This document shows positions 23,883 through 33,043 of a DNA stretch of 64,000 nucleotides, piece by piece. The DNA comes from Candidatus Margulisiibacteriota bacterium (GTDB taxonomy: Bacteria > Margulisbacteria > Riflemargulisbacteria > GWF2-39-127). Position numbers and translations under genes: made by a program. Position 1 is the first letter of the stretch, and each line of letters starts with the position of its first letter. The stretch is taken from contig QKMY01000060.1 in the NCBI GenBank assembly GCA_003242895.1, positions 20,623 to 84,622 of the forward strand, read 5' to 3'. The notes below the pieces were generated by a model. The model made no database searches, was not told where the DNA came from, and was given only the letters and a program-made list of their open reading frames with translations.

Positions 23883-24842
23883 ATGATCCCCTCATATCTA
23901 TCTTTATCTAAGAAAGAGTTATTAAACAGAGTCCGTCTGCTGAATGAACAGTTGCGCAGCTGCAGTTTGTGTATGCATAAATGCGGTGCAAATAGATCTC
24001 TGGGCGAGGTTGGAGTTTGTGGTGCAGGCAGTGACGTATATATAGCTTCTTCTTGTGCTCATTTTGGTGAAGAACCTTTTTTGACTGGCAAAAATGGTGC
24101 TGGTACGATATTTTTTTCTTATTGTAATTCTTTTTGTGTGTTCTGCCAGAATTATCAGATAAGTCACGAGCATCTTGGCTCCATACTATCGATAGGCCAG
24201 TTAGCTCAGAGTATGTTGGAACTTCAGAAGAGAGGGTGTCATAATATTGATCTGGTGTCGCCAACACACTATATACCTCAGATAGTCGAGGCGGTTGCCC
24301 TAGCGGCAGATAATGGGTTGTCTATTCCTCTGGTGTATAATACCAATTCCTATGATTCTATCGAAACACTGCGGTTACTCGATGGAATTGTTGATATCTA
24401 CCTGCCGGATATCAAGTATGGGGAGGATATTTATTCTCTTAAATATTCTGGCTTGCCGAATTATGTAGCCTCATCACGGAAGGCACTTCGAGAGATGTTT
24501 TATCAGGTTGGCCTTTTAGCCTGTGATGATAATGATATTGCCCGGAAAGGCATGGTTGTCCGGCATTTAGTGTTGCCAAACGGTCGAGCTTCTTCGTTTG
24601 AAACGTTCGATTATCTCTTTTGGCTTTCTCCTGATATTCACCTTTGTATTATGGGACAGTATAATCCGTTGTTCTGTGCATCCGAATACGAAGAGCTTAG
24701 CCGGAAAGTTTCAGCGCAGGAATATCAGGAAGTTGTTGATTATGCCATAAAAAAAGGCTTTGCTAATATCCTTGTTCAGGAACTGACTAGTTCTTCTGTC
24801 TATATTCCGGACTTTGGGCGGGAATGTCCTTTCGAAGATTGA
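23883..24842 (+). CDS. Radical SAM protein, PflX-like
   Basis: A 319-residue protein. The radical SAM cluster motif is C81-x3-C85-x2-C88 in YCNSFCVFCQNYQ. An N-terminal cysteine cluster (C27, C30, C34, C46; CSLCMHKC ... GVCG) is characteristic of the PflX group, annotated as pyruvate formate-lyase activating enzyme-like. The substrate protein of PflX-type enzymes is uncertain and no glycyl-radical enzyme is in the window. The closing segment YIPDFGRECPF is also conserved. A glycyl-radical activase role is therefore family-level inference only. Confidence 0.85.
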   Translation: MIPSYLSLSKKELLNRVRLLNEQLRSCSLCMHKCGANRSLGEVGVCGAGSDVYIASSCAHFGEEPFLTGKNGAGTIFFSYCNSFCVFCQNYQISHEHLGSILSIGQLAQSMLELQKRGCHNIDLVSPTHYIPQIVEAVALAADNGLSIPLVYNTNSYDSIETLRLLDGIVDIYLPDIKYGEDIYSLKYSGLPNYVASSRKALREMFYQVGLLACDDNDIARKGMVVRHLVLPNGRASSFETFDYLFWLSPDIHLCIMGQYNPLFCASEYEELSRKVSAQEYQEVVDYAIKKGFANILVQELTSSSVYIPDFGRECPFED

Positions 24843-24846
24843 TTTC

Positions 24847-24875
24847 TTGACATCTAGATTCCTTATAAGCATAAT
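24847..24875 (+). promoter_or_regulatory. Sigma-70 promoter of the chemosensory operon
   Basis: TTGACA (24847-24852) and CATAAT (24870-24875) with a 17-base spacer, about 140 bases before the MCP start codon. Confidence 0.65.
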
Positions 24876-25014
24876 AAAATATATGACTTTATATATAAGA
24901 TTAGCTGCATAATGATGAATCATTGTGTGAGCAGTTTTGTGTTTGTATATAATCGGTTCTTTCCTGTAAATTATTAGATGTGAGCCATAAATAAAACTTA
25001 AAAAGGATAGAAAT

Positions 25015-26766
25015 ATGACTAAAAAAAAATCAGGTATTATGAATGCATTACAATATTTAAATCCCTTTTATCATCTGAAAATTATGAAGGTCAGAAATAA
25101 AATTATTCTTAGCTTTACCTTCATTATTATCTGTATCCTTATTGTGAGCTTGTTCAATATTCTCATGGCTAATATCGTAAGGAAAAATACCAGTTCAATT
25201 TTTTTTGTTGAACTCCCAGTCTCGAAATTGGCTTCGGATTGTTCAAAACAACTCTTTAAAATACGAATAGCTATGATGGAAATTCTCTCAAGTAAAAATG
25301 AATTTGATAAAGCGTTCGCGCAGTTTAATGCAGAAAATGATCGTCTGATGAGAAATGTTGAAGAATTTAATGTTTTGCTTGGGAAAGAGGACGTAAAGAC
25401 GCTTCAGATACAGAATATTAAGATGTATAACGATCAGTTCAGGGCGACGGTTTTAAAATTATTATTTGCTTTTAAAGATAGGATTGAACTTGAAGACCAA
25501 TTGAACAATGAAAAGAAAGAGGATGTTCGTCCGATATATCTCGCAAAGCTCCAAAATATTGAGATCCTTAAAACCGAAGCTAATAATAAATATGACCTTA
25601 TGAGCAGGGCATTAGACAAAATTGAAATTGATTACCAGGATCATGTGAAGAAAAAAATTAACGGGATAGAACTTCTTCAAAATAAGTTTTCAAGTATATC
25701 AATTGTTGTTACTCTTATATCTATATTAATAGGGTTAGTGATGTCGGTAATTATTTTCTCAAGTATTATAAATCCGTTACAGAAAATATCTCTCTACGTA
25801 AAGAAACTGTCCGGCGGGTTGATTCCAATTATTGATATTTCCGAGTTTAATGCCAAGGATGAGATTGGTACTCTCGCCATGGATTTTCAGAATATGTGCG
25901 ATGGCATTAAGTTTATTGTTACTGATATAAAGGAATCCTCGAAACATATAAACATTGCAGTAAAGAATTCTATTGCTAATTCTGAACAAATATCAACAGG
26001 TACATGTAACCAGTCGAAGTATCTCGAAGAGACTTCCTATATGGTGATGGAATTATCTAAATCAATAGATAATATATCTAAATTTATTAATTCATCTTAT
26101 GAACTCTCTAAAAATACTCTTGATTCCGCTCAGCGGGGAAATGAATCGGTAACCGGAACCATTCAAGAGATCTATGATATTAAGACGATTTCACAGTTAT
26201 CGGTTGCAGGTTTAGAAAGACTTGCCGAAGGGTCTAAAAAGATTAATAACATTACTGAGATTATCTCTACTATTGCCGATCAGACAAATATGCTGGCACT
26301 TAATGCAGCAATTGAGGCAGCGAGAGCCGGAGATCAAGGCAAAGGTTTTGCTGTCGTTTCTGACCAGGTCGCAAAGCTGGCGGACCGTTCGGCGCGCAGT
26401 GCTAAGGAAATTGAAGAATTGATAGAAAATATTCAAAAAGAAATAGATTCGATTATGAAAATTGGCGAAAAAAGTGTTTTGAAAGTCGAAGAGGGTGTTC
26501 GGAGTGCGGAAGTCTCAGGCAATGCCCTGAAGTTAATAAGTACTAATGTTGATAAAGTTTATAAAAATATTGAGGATATAAATATCGTCAGTGAACAACA
26601 AGTCACGTTAAGCAAAAAAATAAATGAAGCAGTACAGAATATTGCCGCAACATCAGAAGAAACAGCAGCAGGCTCAGAGAGTTCGTATACTCAGGCTCAA
26701 TCTCTTGGCGTCATCGCTGACAAGCTACAAGATATTGTTAAACAGTTCGAAATAGAGAATGCATAG
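25015..26766 (+). CDS. Methyl-accepting chemotaxis protein
   Basis: A 583-residue transmembrane receptor. Membrane helix 1 spans about residues 29-52 and helix 2 about 225-250, bracketing a helical extracytoplasmic domain of roughly 170 residues that looks like a four-helix bundle. A HAMP domain follows ([17 protein letters not shown]), then the long signalling coiled coil with the conserved hairpin tip ([40 protein letters not shown]). No CheR-tethering pentapeptide is seen at the C-terminus. It heads an MCP-CheW-CheA operon and should form an array with these two proteins. Confidence 0.95.
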   Translation: MTKKKSGIMNALQYLNPFYHLKIMKVRNKIILSFTFIIICILIVSLFNILMANIVRKNTSSIFFVELPVSKLASDCSKQLFKIRIAMMEILSSKNEFDKAFAQFNAENDRLMRNVEEFNVLLGKEDVKTLQIQNIKMYNDQFRATVLKLLFAFKDRIELEDQLNNEKKEDVRPIYLAKLQNIEILKTEANNKYDLMSRALDKIEIDYQDHVKKKINGIELLQNKFSSISIVVTLISILIGLVMSVIIFSSIINPLQKISLYVKKLSGGLIPIIDISEFNAKDEIGTLAMDFQNMCDGIKFIVTDIKESSKHINIAVKNSIANSEQISTGTCNQSKYLEETSYMVMELSKSIDNISKFINSSYELSKNTLDSAQRGNESVTGTIQEIYDIKTISQLSVAGLERLAEGSKKINNITEIISTIADQTNMLALNAAIEAARAGDQGKGFAVVSDQVAKLADRSARSAKEIEELIENIQKEIDSIMKIGEKSVLKVEEGVRSAEVSGNALKLISTNVDKVYKNIEDINIVSEQQVTLSKKINEAVQNIAATSEETAAGSESSYTQAQSLGVIADKLQDIVKQFEIENA

Positions 26767-26804
26767 CTGTTACTATCTATACATATTAAAGGATAAGTGG
26801 AAAT

Positions 26805-27230
26805 ATGCAGCTTTTTTGTTTTTTTATAGGTCAGCAGGAGATAGGAATTCCCATAGACTATGTTATAGAAACGAGTTGTCTTGAATCATTTACTCTGCTT
26901 CCGAATGCGCCAAAATATATCTTAGGATTAGTTAATCTCAGAGGAGACATAGTTCCGATAATTAATTTGTCTAAATTTTTTAAGCTGACCTGGGATAACT
27001 CGATAAGCAAAATTCTTTTTATCAATAAAGATTCTATTTTGTTTGGAATCATTATTTCTAAGTTAAGTAAGCCTGTGGTTGTCGATAAGGATGATATCAA
27101 TGAATATCCCAGAAATATTAATCAATCGATACGAGAATATTTTTCTGGTATTGTGCATGTCCACGGTAGGAATATCCAGGTATTGGATCTAGGTAAATTA
27201 ATTAATTCTATAAAAAATCGAGATAGTTAA
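26805..27230 (+). CDS. cheW: CheW coupling protein
   Basis: A 141-residue CheW-domain protein (FFIGQQEIGIPIDYVIETS ... LPNAPKYILGLVNLRGDIVPIINL) with the conserved NLRGxIxPxxxL pattern. It links the receptor to CheA in the signalling array. It lies 38 bases after the MCP gene and 2 bases before the CheA gene, so the three are cotranscribed. Confidence 0.93.
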   Translation: MQLFCFFIGQQEIGIPIDYVIETSCLESFTLLPNAPKYILGLVNLRGDIVPIINLSKFFKLTWDNSISKILFINKDSILFGIIISKLSKPVVVDKDDINEYPRNINQSIREYFSGIVHVHGRNIQVLDLGKLINSIKNRDS

Positions 27231-27232
27231 CT

Positions 27233-29920
27233 ATGGGCGAAAACTTCGAGAAGTTTTTTATTGAGGATAACTACGATAAGTTCCTCAATATCAAACAGTT
27301 TATCGGTAAAAATCAGAATCTCACCGATAGGCAGTATAACACACAATGGCATGAACTAATTAATGCTGCACTGCGAGCTGCGCGTATTTCCGGATATGTT
27401 GAATTATCTGCTATTTATGAGAAATTAGCTGTATTTCCTTTCCAGGAATTTAGTCGTATCTACGGAGACCTGCCAGAACAGTTTATTGAAAAAATCGACC
27501 GGGCCCTTACCCTGATAAATGAGAACATATCCACTTCAGAACCTATAGCTATTTTTAACGAAGTGAGAACATATTTTTCGGATACTCCGGAACTGCCGAC
27601 TGAGGCTCAGATTGTCGACAATATCGGTGAAAATGGATTTGATAAAGATTTTAGCAATAACTTGAAGGACCTTTTCGTTGAGGAATCGACTGATATTACC
27701 AATGAGCTTGCGAATGACCTTATTGAGTTCGAAAATAATCCTCAAAATATCGATATAGTTAATAAAATGTTCAGGGCCGCTCATACGATAAAAGGCAATG
27801 CTGCGACGCTTGGATTTGGTAAAATTAAAGAATTGTCCCATAAAATGGAATCGGTCCTGGATATGTTCAGGAAAAATAAATTACAGCCTTCAATTTCAAT
27901 TATCGATGTATTGAGTGAAGGTGTTACTCTGCTAGAGGAATACATCCATTCAATCCATAACCCGAAAGATGATCAGGGTAATCTCGACCATTATTTCTCT
28001 AAGCTTGATGAAATATCTATCTCGGGAGGGGATATAAACCGGAAAAAAGAGGCATTGTCTAGTAATCATGATCCTGTCGCTAAAGAGGAAGTAACATCTG
28101 AAAAATCTAATGATTTGCAATCAATAAAGTCCTTAAGGCGGAATGTAGTTCGCGAGAATCAATCGCTTAGAATTGATTCTAAAAAGCTTGATAATATTGT
28201 TAATCTTATTGGTGAAGTTAATATTCATAACAATAATTTAAGTCGTGAATTCAAACAGGTGCTTAATATTGTTCGACATGATAAATTGATGTCGGAAAGA
28301 AACTCTGAGGAGCTCATTAATAATCTGGATACTTTTAGCGCACTGATACTTTCTCTTCAGGCCTCAATTGTCCAAGCCAGAATGATTCCTTTTTACGGCA
28401 TCTTCAAAAAATATCCGACAATTATTAGAGCTCTCTCTCGTCAGACAGGGAAAGAGATTAGTTTCGAATTTTCAGGAGAGAACATCGAAGTAGATAAAAG
28501 TATCTATGAAGAAGTTGCTGATCCGATTATGCATCTGATAAGGAACTGTGTTGATCATGGTATCGAGTCACCGGAGCAACGACTGAAAGCAGGGAAAGAA
28601 AGAAAAGGAAATATAAAACTCGATGCAAAAATTGAAGGTAGCCAGATTATCATTACAGTAGAGGATGACGGCAAGGGTATTGATCGGAAGAAAGTTCTTG
28701 CAAAGGCTGTGGAAAAGGGCATAGTTACCAAAGACAGAGCTGCGAGTTTTTCTGATAAAGAGATCTGCGATTTAATTTTTTATCCTGGATTCAGTACTAT
28801 GGATACGACAACTGAGATTTCCGGGAGAGGTGTCGGAATGGATGTAGTTAGACTTAATATCCATAATCTCAAAGGGATGATTTCTTTGTTCAGTATTGAG
28901 AATGTCGGGACGAAATTCGTGATGTCGCTGCCAACTTCGCTTACAATACGAGAAGTTTTGATTGTTAGTAACGATATCCATAGTTTGGGGATACCTGTTG
29001 AATTTATTGTGGAAGTTATTGACGTGAGTCCCCTTAATATTTTTGTAGTTGAGAATAAAGAGGTCATCGAATACGATAATAAGCTGGTCCCTTTTATATA
29101 CATGAGAAATGTACTTGGGATTAAAACAATTGGGACTGAGAAAAATTTTAAAACGATTATGCTCAAGATCTTTGATAATTATATGGCAATTAGTGTAGAT
29201 GTTATCGAAAGGCGCCAGCAAATAGTAATGAAACCTCTTAATGAGCTGATTACCCAGCTAAAGTTCATTAATTCAACTTCTATTTTAGGGGATGGCTCTA
29301 TTCTTTTATTATTAGATGTCGTTCAAATATTTGATCGGTTGGATTCTATAAGTGTTCCTGTTTTTAAAGACAGGCATTTAAAGGATTACAGGAGGCTGTC
29401 TATTTTAGAAGACTCGTATGAACCGAGATTTATGCACGAGGATGTGCGTGAGTATATCGTTTTGTCAGTCTACTTTGATGACGCTAAAAATGATCATAAA
29501 GGCTATTACGGAATCGAAGTAAATAAAATTTATCAGATTCTGGAATCTACTGAATTAGCTGTTCTTCCTGATCAAAATTCTCGTGCATCCGGTTATTGCA
29601 CATATCAGGAACAGGCAGTTCCAGTGTATGACCTTTCACATACTTTGGGTGGAAGGTCAGATGTTAATTTCAAAATACTTCTTATTGGCCATCACAATAA
29701 TTACTTTGGGATATTGTGCCATAAAGTATACAAAATAATCCGCAGCCGTAACGAGGATCTCAAGAAAGTAACCAGCATAAATCAAGACGATAATATCTCG
29801 GTCCTTTCAGATATAGCATTTCATGAAGATTTTCAGGAGATTATGATATTTGATACTGTGAAGCTGTTAGAGAAGCTTAATAAGAAAGAAAGTTATTTAT
29901 CCCTGCTCGATCAAATATGA
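27233..29920 (+). CDS. cheA: CheA-type histidine kinase with a second CheW-like domain
   Basis: An 895-residue CheA-like kinase. The N-terminal ~130 residues form an unassigned helical region. The HPt domain (about 140-245) carries phospho-acceptor H184 in FRAAHTIKGNAATLGF. A dimerisation segment (about 300-385) precedes the HATPase domain with DPIMHLIRNCVDHGIESPEQ, VEDDGKGID and SGRGVGMDVV. A CheW-like P5 domain (about 570-705) follows and, unusually, a second CheW-like domain (about 745-885, GYYGIEVNKIYQILEST ... YCTYQEQAVPVYDLSHTLGG). A P2 CheY-docking domain is not obvious. No CheY, CheB, CheR or CheD gene is adjacent, so the output may lie elsewhere. The 3' end overlaps the convergent CmoB-like gene by 24 bases. 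Confidence 0.9.
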   Translation: MGENFEKFFIEDNYDKFLNIKQFIGKNQNLTDRQYNTQWHELINAALRAARISGYVELSAIYEKLAVFPFQEFSRIYGDLPEQFIEKIDRALTLINENISTSEPIAIFNEVRTYFSDTPELPTEAQIVDNIGENGFDKDFSNNLKDLFVEESTDITNELANDLIEFENNPQNIDIVNKMFRAAHTIKGNAATLGFGKIKELSHKMESVLDMFRKNKLQPSISIIDVLSEGVTLLEEYIHSIHNPKDDQGNLDHYFSKLDEISISGGDINRKKEALSSNHDPVAKEEVTSEKSNDLQSIKSLRRNVVRENQSLRIDSKKLDNIVNLIGEVNIHNNNLSREFKQVLNIVRHDKLMSERNSEELINNLDTFSALILSLQASIVQARMIPFYGIFKKYPTIIRALSRQTGKEISFEFSGENIEVDKSIYEEVADPIMHLIRNCVDHGIESPEQRLKAGKERKGNIKLDAKIEGSQIIITVEDDGKGIDRKKVLAKAVEKGIVTKDRAASFSDKEICDLIFYPGFSTMDTTTEISGRGVGMDVVRLNIHNLKGMISLFSIENVGTKFVMSLPTSLTIREVLIVSNDIHSLGIPVEFIVEVIDVSPLNIFVVENKEVIEYDNKLVPFIYMRNVLGIKTIGTEKNFKTIMLKIFDNYMAISVDVIERRQQIVMKPLNELITQLKFINSTSILGDGSILLLLDVVQIFDRLDSISVPVFKDRHLKDYRRLSILEDSYEPRFMHEDVREYIVLSVYFDDAKNDHKGYYGIEVNKIYQILESTELAVLPDQNSRASGYCTYQEQAVPVYDLSHTLGGRSDVNFKILLIGHHNNYFGILCHKVYKIIRSRNEDLKKVTSINQDDNISVLSDIAFHEDFQEIMIFDTVKLLEKLNKKESYLSLLDQI

Positions 29921-30727
29921 TACCCTGATTTTCGAGTGGTAGATATCTGCCCAGTGGGAAGACTTTTTTACTCCGGGATTAATGAAATCCTGCCATTGAT
30001 AATTATTAACGACATAGGCATCCCACGGCAATACTCTATATTGTAAATTACATAAATTTAAAAAGTTTTCCATCGCTTTCAGTGTCGGTAATGTGAGTAA
30101 ACTGAGCGGTTTATTTCGGTCTTTTTTTCTAAAGGTATGTTTAAGTGTATAGTCTTTTTTTTGAGCCTGGGTCATCGGGTAAACAACGATTGGAAGATTA
30201 AACGTTTCTGGTAACGTATATTGGGCTATTTCGGTCCCGTCTTTTGAAACAACAGCCGCATAATAAGCAGTAAAAGTATCGATGATAATGTTTTTTGCAA
30301 CTTTTTTCATGAGCCGTAGTAAATAGAGCGGATCATTAACGTAATAAAAAATGCCCAGACATAGTATCGTATCGAATTCACCTGGCGTCATCTTCTCTAA
30401 AATAGATATTATGTCACCTTGCTGGAAACGATATCTGTTTGTATCAATTTTGCCGGCCTTGAAAAATTGTAATGCCTCGGATATAAGTTTTTCCTCGCTA
30501 TCTATCCCATAAACATAGTTTGCTCCGTGAGTGAGGACAGCATAAGAAAATGTTCCGAAATGGCAGCCGAGATCTAATATTCTTTTTCCTTCAATAATGT
30601 GTTTGTTTCTAATAATGATATTTTCGACTCGGGAGTTGAGGCATTCGTGGTTGTATGGAACCGCCCATCGGGTTTTTCTGCTATCGTTTGTTAGAAATTG
30701 AGAATCGTGAGGAAATGTTTCTATCAT
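29897..30727 (-). CDS. CmoB-like class I SAM methyltransferase
   Basis: A 276-residue Rossmann-fold methyltransferase. The SAM-binding motif is RILDLGCHFGTFSYAVLTHGA, followed by VYGIDSEEKLI, a DTILCLGIFYYVNDPLYLLRLM segment and a DTFTAYYAAVV post-motif. Such features (GCxxG, GID, GxxYxxxDPLxxL) resemble CmoB and DUF1698-type enzymes. It overlaps the CmoA gene by 4 bases (ATGA), so the two are translationally coupled, and CmoA and CmoB act together in making 5-carboxymethoxyuridine at tRNA position 34. It is shorter than E. coli CmoB (about 323 residues), so the assignment is tentative. Confidence 0.6.
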   Translation of the reverse strand: MIETFPHDSQFLTNDSRKTRWAVPYNHECLNSRVENIIIRNKHIIEGKRILDLGCHFGTFSYAVLTHGANYVYGIDSEEKLISEALQFFKAGKIDTNRYRFQQGDIISILEKMTPGEFDTILCLGIFYYVNDPLYLLRLMKKVAKNIIIDTFTAYYAAVVSKDGTEIAQYTLPETFNLPIVVYPMTQAQKKDYTLKHTFRKKDRNKPLSLLTLPTLKAMENFLNLCNLQYRVLPWDAYVVNNYQWQDFINPGVKKSSHWADIYHSKIRVSYLIEQG

Positions 30728-31437
30728 TTTACGGCTAGCACTGTCATGAAGTTTAAATATTTTACTATAATATGTATTTTTCTGAATCCTATCTTTGTTA
30801 ATAGATCAACATAATGTTCTTGTGAAAAGGGTATTAAAACATCTTTTAAGGCTGCTTTTTTTTGTTCTATTTCAAGCTTTGAATAATTATTCTTAAGCTT
30901 GAATTCATCGTAAAGTTCAGAAAAAAGATTGTCGGTTTCCGTATCTCCGGTAATGGTTTTTTCGGAAAGGATCAGTGTGCCTCCGTCAATGAGTCCTTTA
31001 TACATGGTCTTTAGAATTTTTTCTCTTTTTTGCGGACGTATGAATTGCAGAACATAGGCTGCATTGATTACAGACGCATTATCGAAAGGCATGTTCTCAA
31101 CTCCGGCACTTATCCATTTGATCGTGAGCATGGCACACTTTGATTTTGCTATTTCAATCATTTCTTTTGAATTGTCTATGGCTATTATTTTTATATGGTT
31201 ATTTGTATGCTTAAACAGCTCGATGATCGTATTGCCTGTAGAGCACCCGATATCATAAAAATAAGTTTCAGGTTTGTAGGAGGCAACTATAATTTTTGCT
31301 ATGATAACTTGTAATTCATTATAAAGCGGGATCGATCTTTTAGCCATATTGTCAAAAATAGCAGATGTTTGCTTATTAAAGGCAAATGGCTCGATTTTAT
31401 CTTTTTTTTCCTGGTAGATTTTATCTATGTTATCCAT
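30724..31437 (-). CDS. CmoA-like carboxy-SAM synthase
   Basis: A 237-residue methyltransferase-fold protein. The family signature is strong: FDNMAKRSIPLYNELQ, YDIGCSTGNTIIEL, IIAIDNSKEMIEIAK, AAYVLQFIRPQKREKILKTMY, GGTLILSEKTITGD, and KNNYSKLEIEQKKAALKDVLIP. In E. coli CmoA makes carboxy-SAM from SAM and prephenate, which CmoB uses to modify wobble uridine of tRNA. The downstream gene encodes a CmoB-like enzyme. The start codon ATG at 31437 lies 3 bases after the polysaccharide deacetylase stop. Confidence 0.8.
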   Translation of the reverse strand: MDNIDKIYQEKKDKIEPFAFNKQTSAIFDNMAKRSIPLYNELQVIIAKIIVASYKPETYFYDIGCSTGNTIIELFKHTNNHIKIIAIDNSKEMIEIAKSKCAMLTIKWISAGVENMPFDNASVINAAYVLQFIRPQKREKILKTMYKGLIDGGTLILSEKTITGDTETDNLFSELYDEFKLKNNYSKLEIEQKKAALKDVLIPFSQEHYVDLLTKIGFRKIHIIVKYLNFMTVLAVK

Positions 31438-31440
31438 TTG

Positions 31441-32829
31441 TTACTGGTTGCCTTGAGAGGTTGATCTAAAGCTTTGAATGTAAGCTTCGCCATTAATTAT
31501 TATTGTACCACTAAATAGCCGGCCTCTGTGAATTGTGTTGTTACTATCGGATACGGATATGCTGGCTCTGATGATGTGATTGCCATTGTGTTCCTGGATG
31601 CTTCCGTCACAGCTAATTATTTCTGTCGGCTGATTAACTGTTTTTTGAATGTATTCGTTTTTTTCTTGGGTATAATAGCCTATGGTGGCATTCTTTACTG
31701 TTCCGACTATTTCAAATTTCCCGTAATGTATATTCTTGGTTTTGGCAATCAGAACTAAGGTTGAGATGAGGTCTTTTCCTTGGGGAAGTTCGATGAGGTA
31801 ATGCTTTTCCGGCTTAACTTCTTTTATTCCGAGTTTATTCATGTCGGCATTTTCTTTTGTCTGATTAGGACTGTTTACTTTTGGTTTCCAGGTTTTTGCC
31901 GCTGGGGAAATCTTGTTTGCTTGGATAAGGGGGGATCGCTTTATCTTTTTGTCTGATAATAGCGGGGTTATTATGATTGCCGGCTTTGCTGTGAAATCTT
32001 TTTGAGCTACAATTATTGGAGAATAATGAGCTTCATTGAGGTTATCGAACTGATAATTATGGTTAGAGATGTCGTTGATTATAAGATCAAGATATTTTGC
32101 CGTATTCTTCGATGTATCATGGAATAGTATGATGCTGCCTTTTTTTAATTTGTCTGTTACTTCGCTAATAATTTTGGTGTTTCTTTTTTGTATATAATCG
32201 AGAGGATCAATTGACCATAATATTATTTTCATTTTTTCTTTGTTCAGCGCCCTTAAGGCATTGTCATCATAATAGCCAAAAGGTGGTCTAAATAGGGTGG
32301 GGGTAACTCCTGTCGCATTTTTTATGCTTTTTTGAGTCCATTCAATTTCGTTAATGATTTTATCTTCAGAAGCCTTGTTTAAATTAATATGATGGTACGT
32401 GTGATTGCCTACTCCATGTCCTTCACGTACAACCATGGCTGCAATTTCCGGATACCTTTTTACTTTCTCTCCTATCATAAAAAAAGTTGCTTTGATGTTA
32501 TGTTTTTTTAAAATGTCGAGGATTAATGGGGTTGTGACAGGGTCCGGGCCATCATCAAAGGTGAGGGAGACCTTTTTTCCTTGAGTATTCCCGTGCCGGG
32601 CAACGTCTACTGTTGTTTTTCCAGTACTTGTTGTTAAGTTTTTTGTTGATTCGTTGTTGCTTTTGGCATTTTTTGCATGCGAACCTGCTTGCTGAACAAA
32701 TTCAAGGTTTAAGCCTGTATGTATCATAGGGTTAAGTGTTGAAGCGCAGAGAATCGTAGCGAACCCTAAAAAGAGTGAAATTACAAAACAATATACTAAT
32801 ATTCCAGGTGATATTTTTCTTTTAAGCAT
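31441..32829 (-). CDS. Membrane-anchored polysaccharide deacetylase with extra C-terminal domain
   Basis: A 462-residue carbohydrate esterase family 4 protein. One N-terminal membrane helix or uncleaved signal (about residues 9-30) is followed by a Ser/Thr/Lys-rich linker. The NodB domain spans about 85-275: KVSLTFDDGPDPVTTP with the metal-binding and catalytic aspartates, GVGNHTYHH with the two zinc histidines, LFRPPFGYYDD, and IILWSIDPLDY, then KKGSIILFHDT. About 185 residues follow with no recognised fold, including a beta-rich stretch (GKFEIVGTVKNATIGYYTQE, GRLFSGTIIINGEAYIQ). The enzyme likely acts on peptidoglycan or surface glycans in the periplasm. The tail may bind the substrate. Confidence 0.85.
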   Translation of the reverse strand: MLKRKISPGILVYCFVISLFLGFATILCASTLNPMIHTGLNLEFVQQAGSHAKNAKSNNESTKNLTTSTGKTTVDVARHGNTQGKKVSLTFDDGPDPVTTPLILDILKKHNIKATFFMIGEKVKRYPEIAAMVVREGHGVGNHTYHHINLNKASEDKIINEIEWTQKSIKNATGVTPTLFRPPFGYYDDNALRALNKEKMKIILWSIDPLDYIQKRNTKIISEVTDKLKKGSIILFHDTSKNTAKYLDLIINDISNHNYQFDNLNEAHYSPIIVAQKDFTAKPAIIITPLLSDKKIKRSPLIQANKISPAAKTWKPKVNSPNQTKENADMNKLGIKEVKPEKHYLIELPQGKDLISTLVLIAKTKNIHYGKFEIVGTVKNATIGYYTQEKNEYIQKTVNQPTEIISCDGSIQEHNGNHIIRASISVSDSNNTIHRGRLFSGTIIINGEAYIQSFRSTSQGNQ

Positions 32830-33043
32830 ACAATAATTGAGTTGCTATTCCTGTAAATTATATAGGCCGGACAATCACTATTATTCATAGTTACCCATGA
32901 TTACGAGTACTGCTTATCAGCAATGATTGATCCGAAGCGGGAAATTCATCAAATTCCCGGCTACCATTATATATTTAAACGGATAAAATTCCTAGGCTTC
33001 CTTTTCTGATTACGTTTAGAAAAAATCTATTTTGGGAACAATA

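Noticed and set aside
28772..29221. Two long minus-strand frames within cheA
   Set aside because: Antisense shadows of a gene with clear kinase and CheW domains.
32938..32961. CGGGAA/TTCCCG inverted repeat between the deacetylase and PorV-like genes
   Set aside because: Short, interrupted and in a divergent region, so neither a terminator nor an operator is supported.
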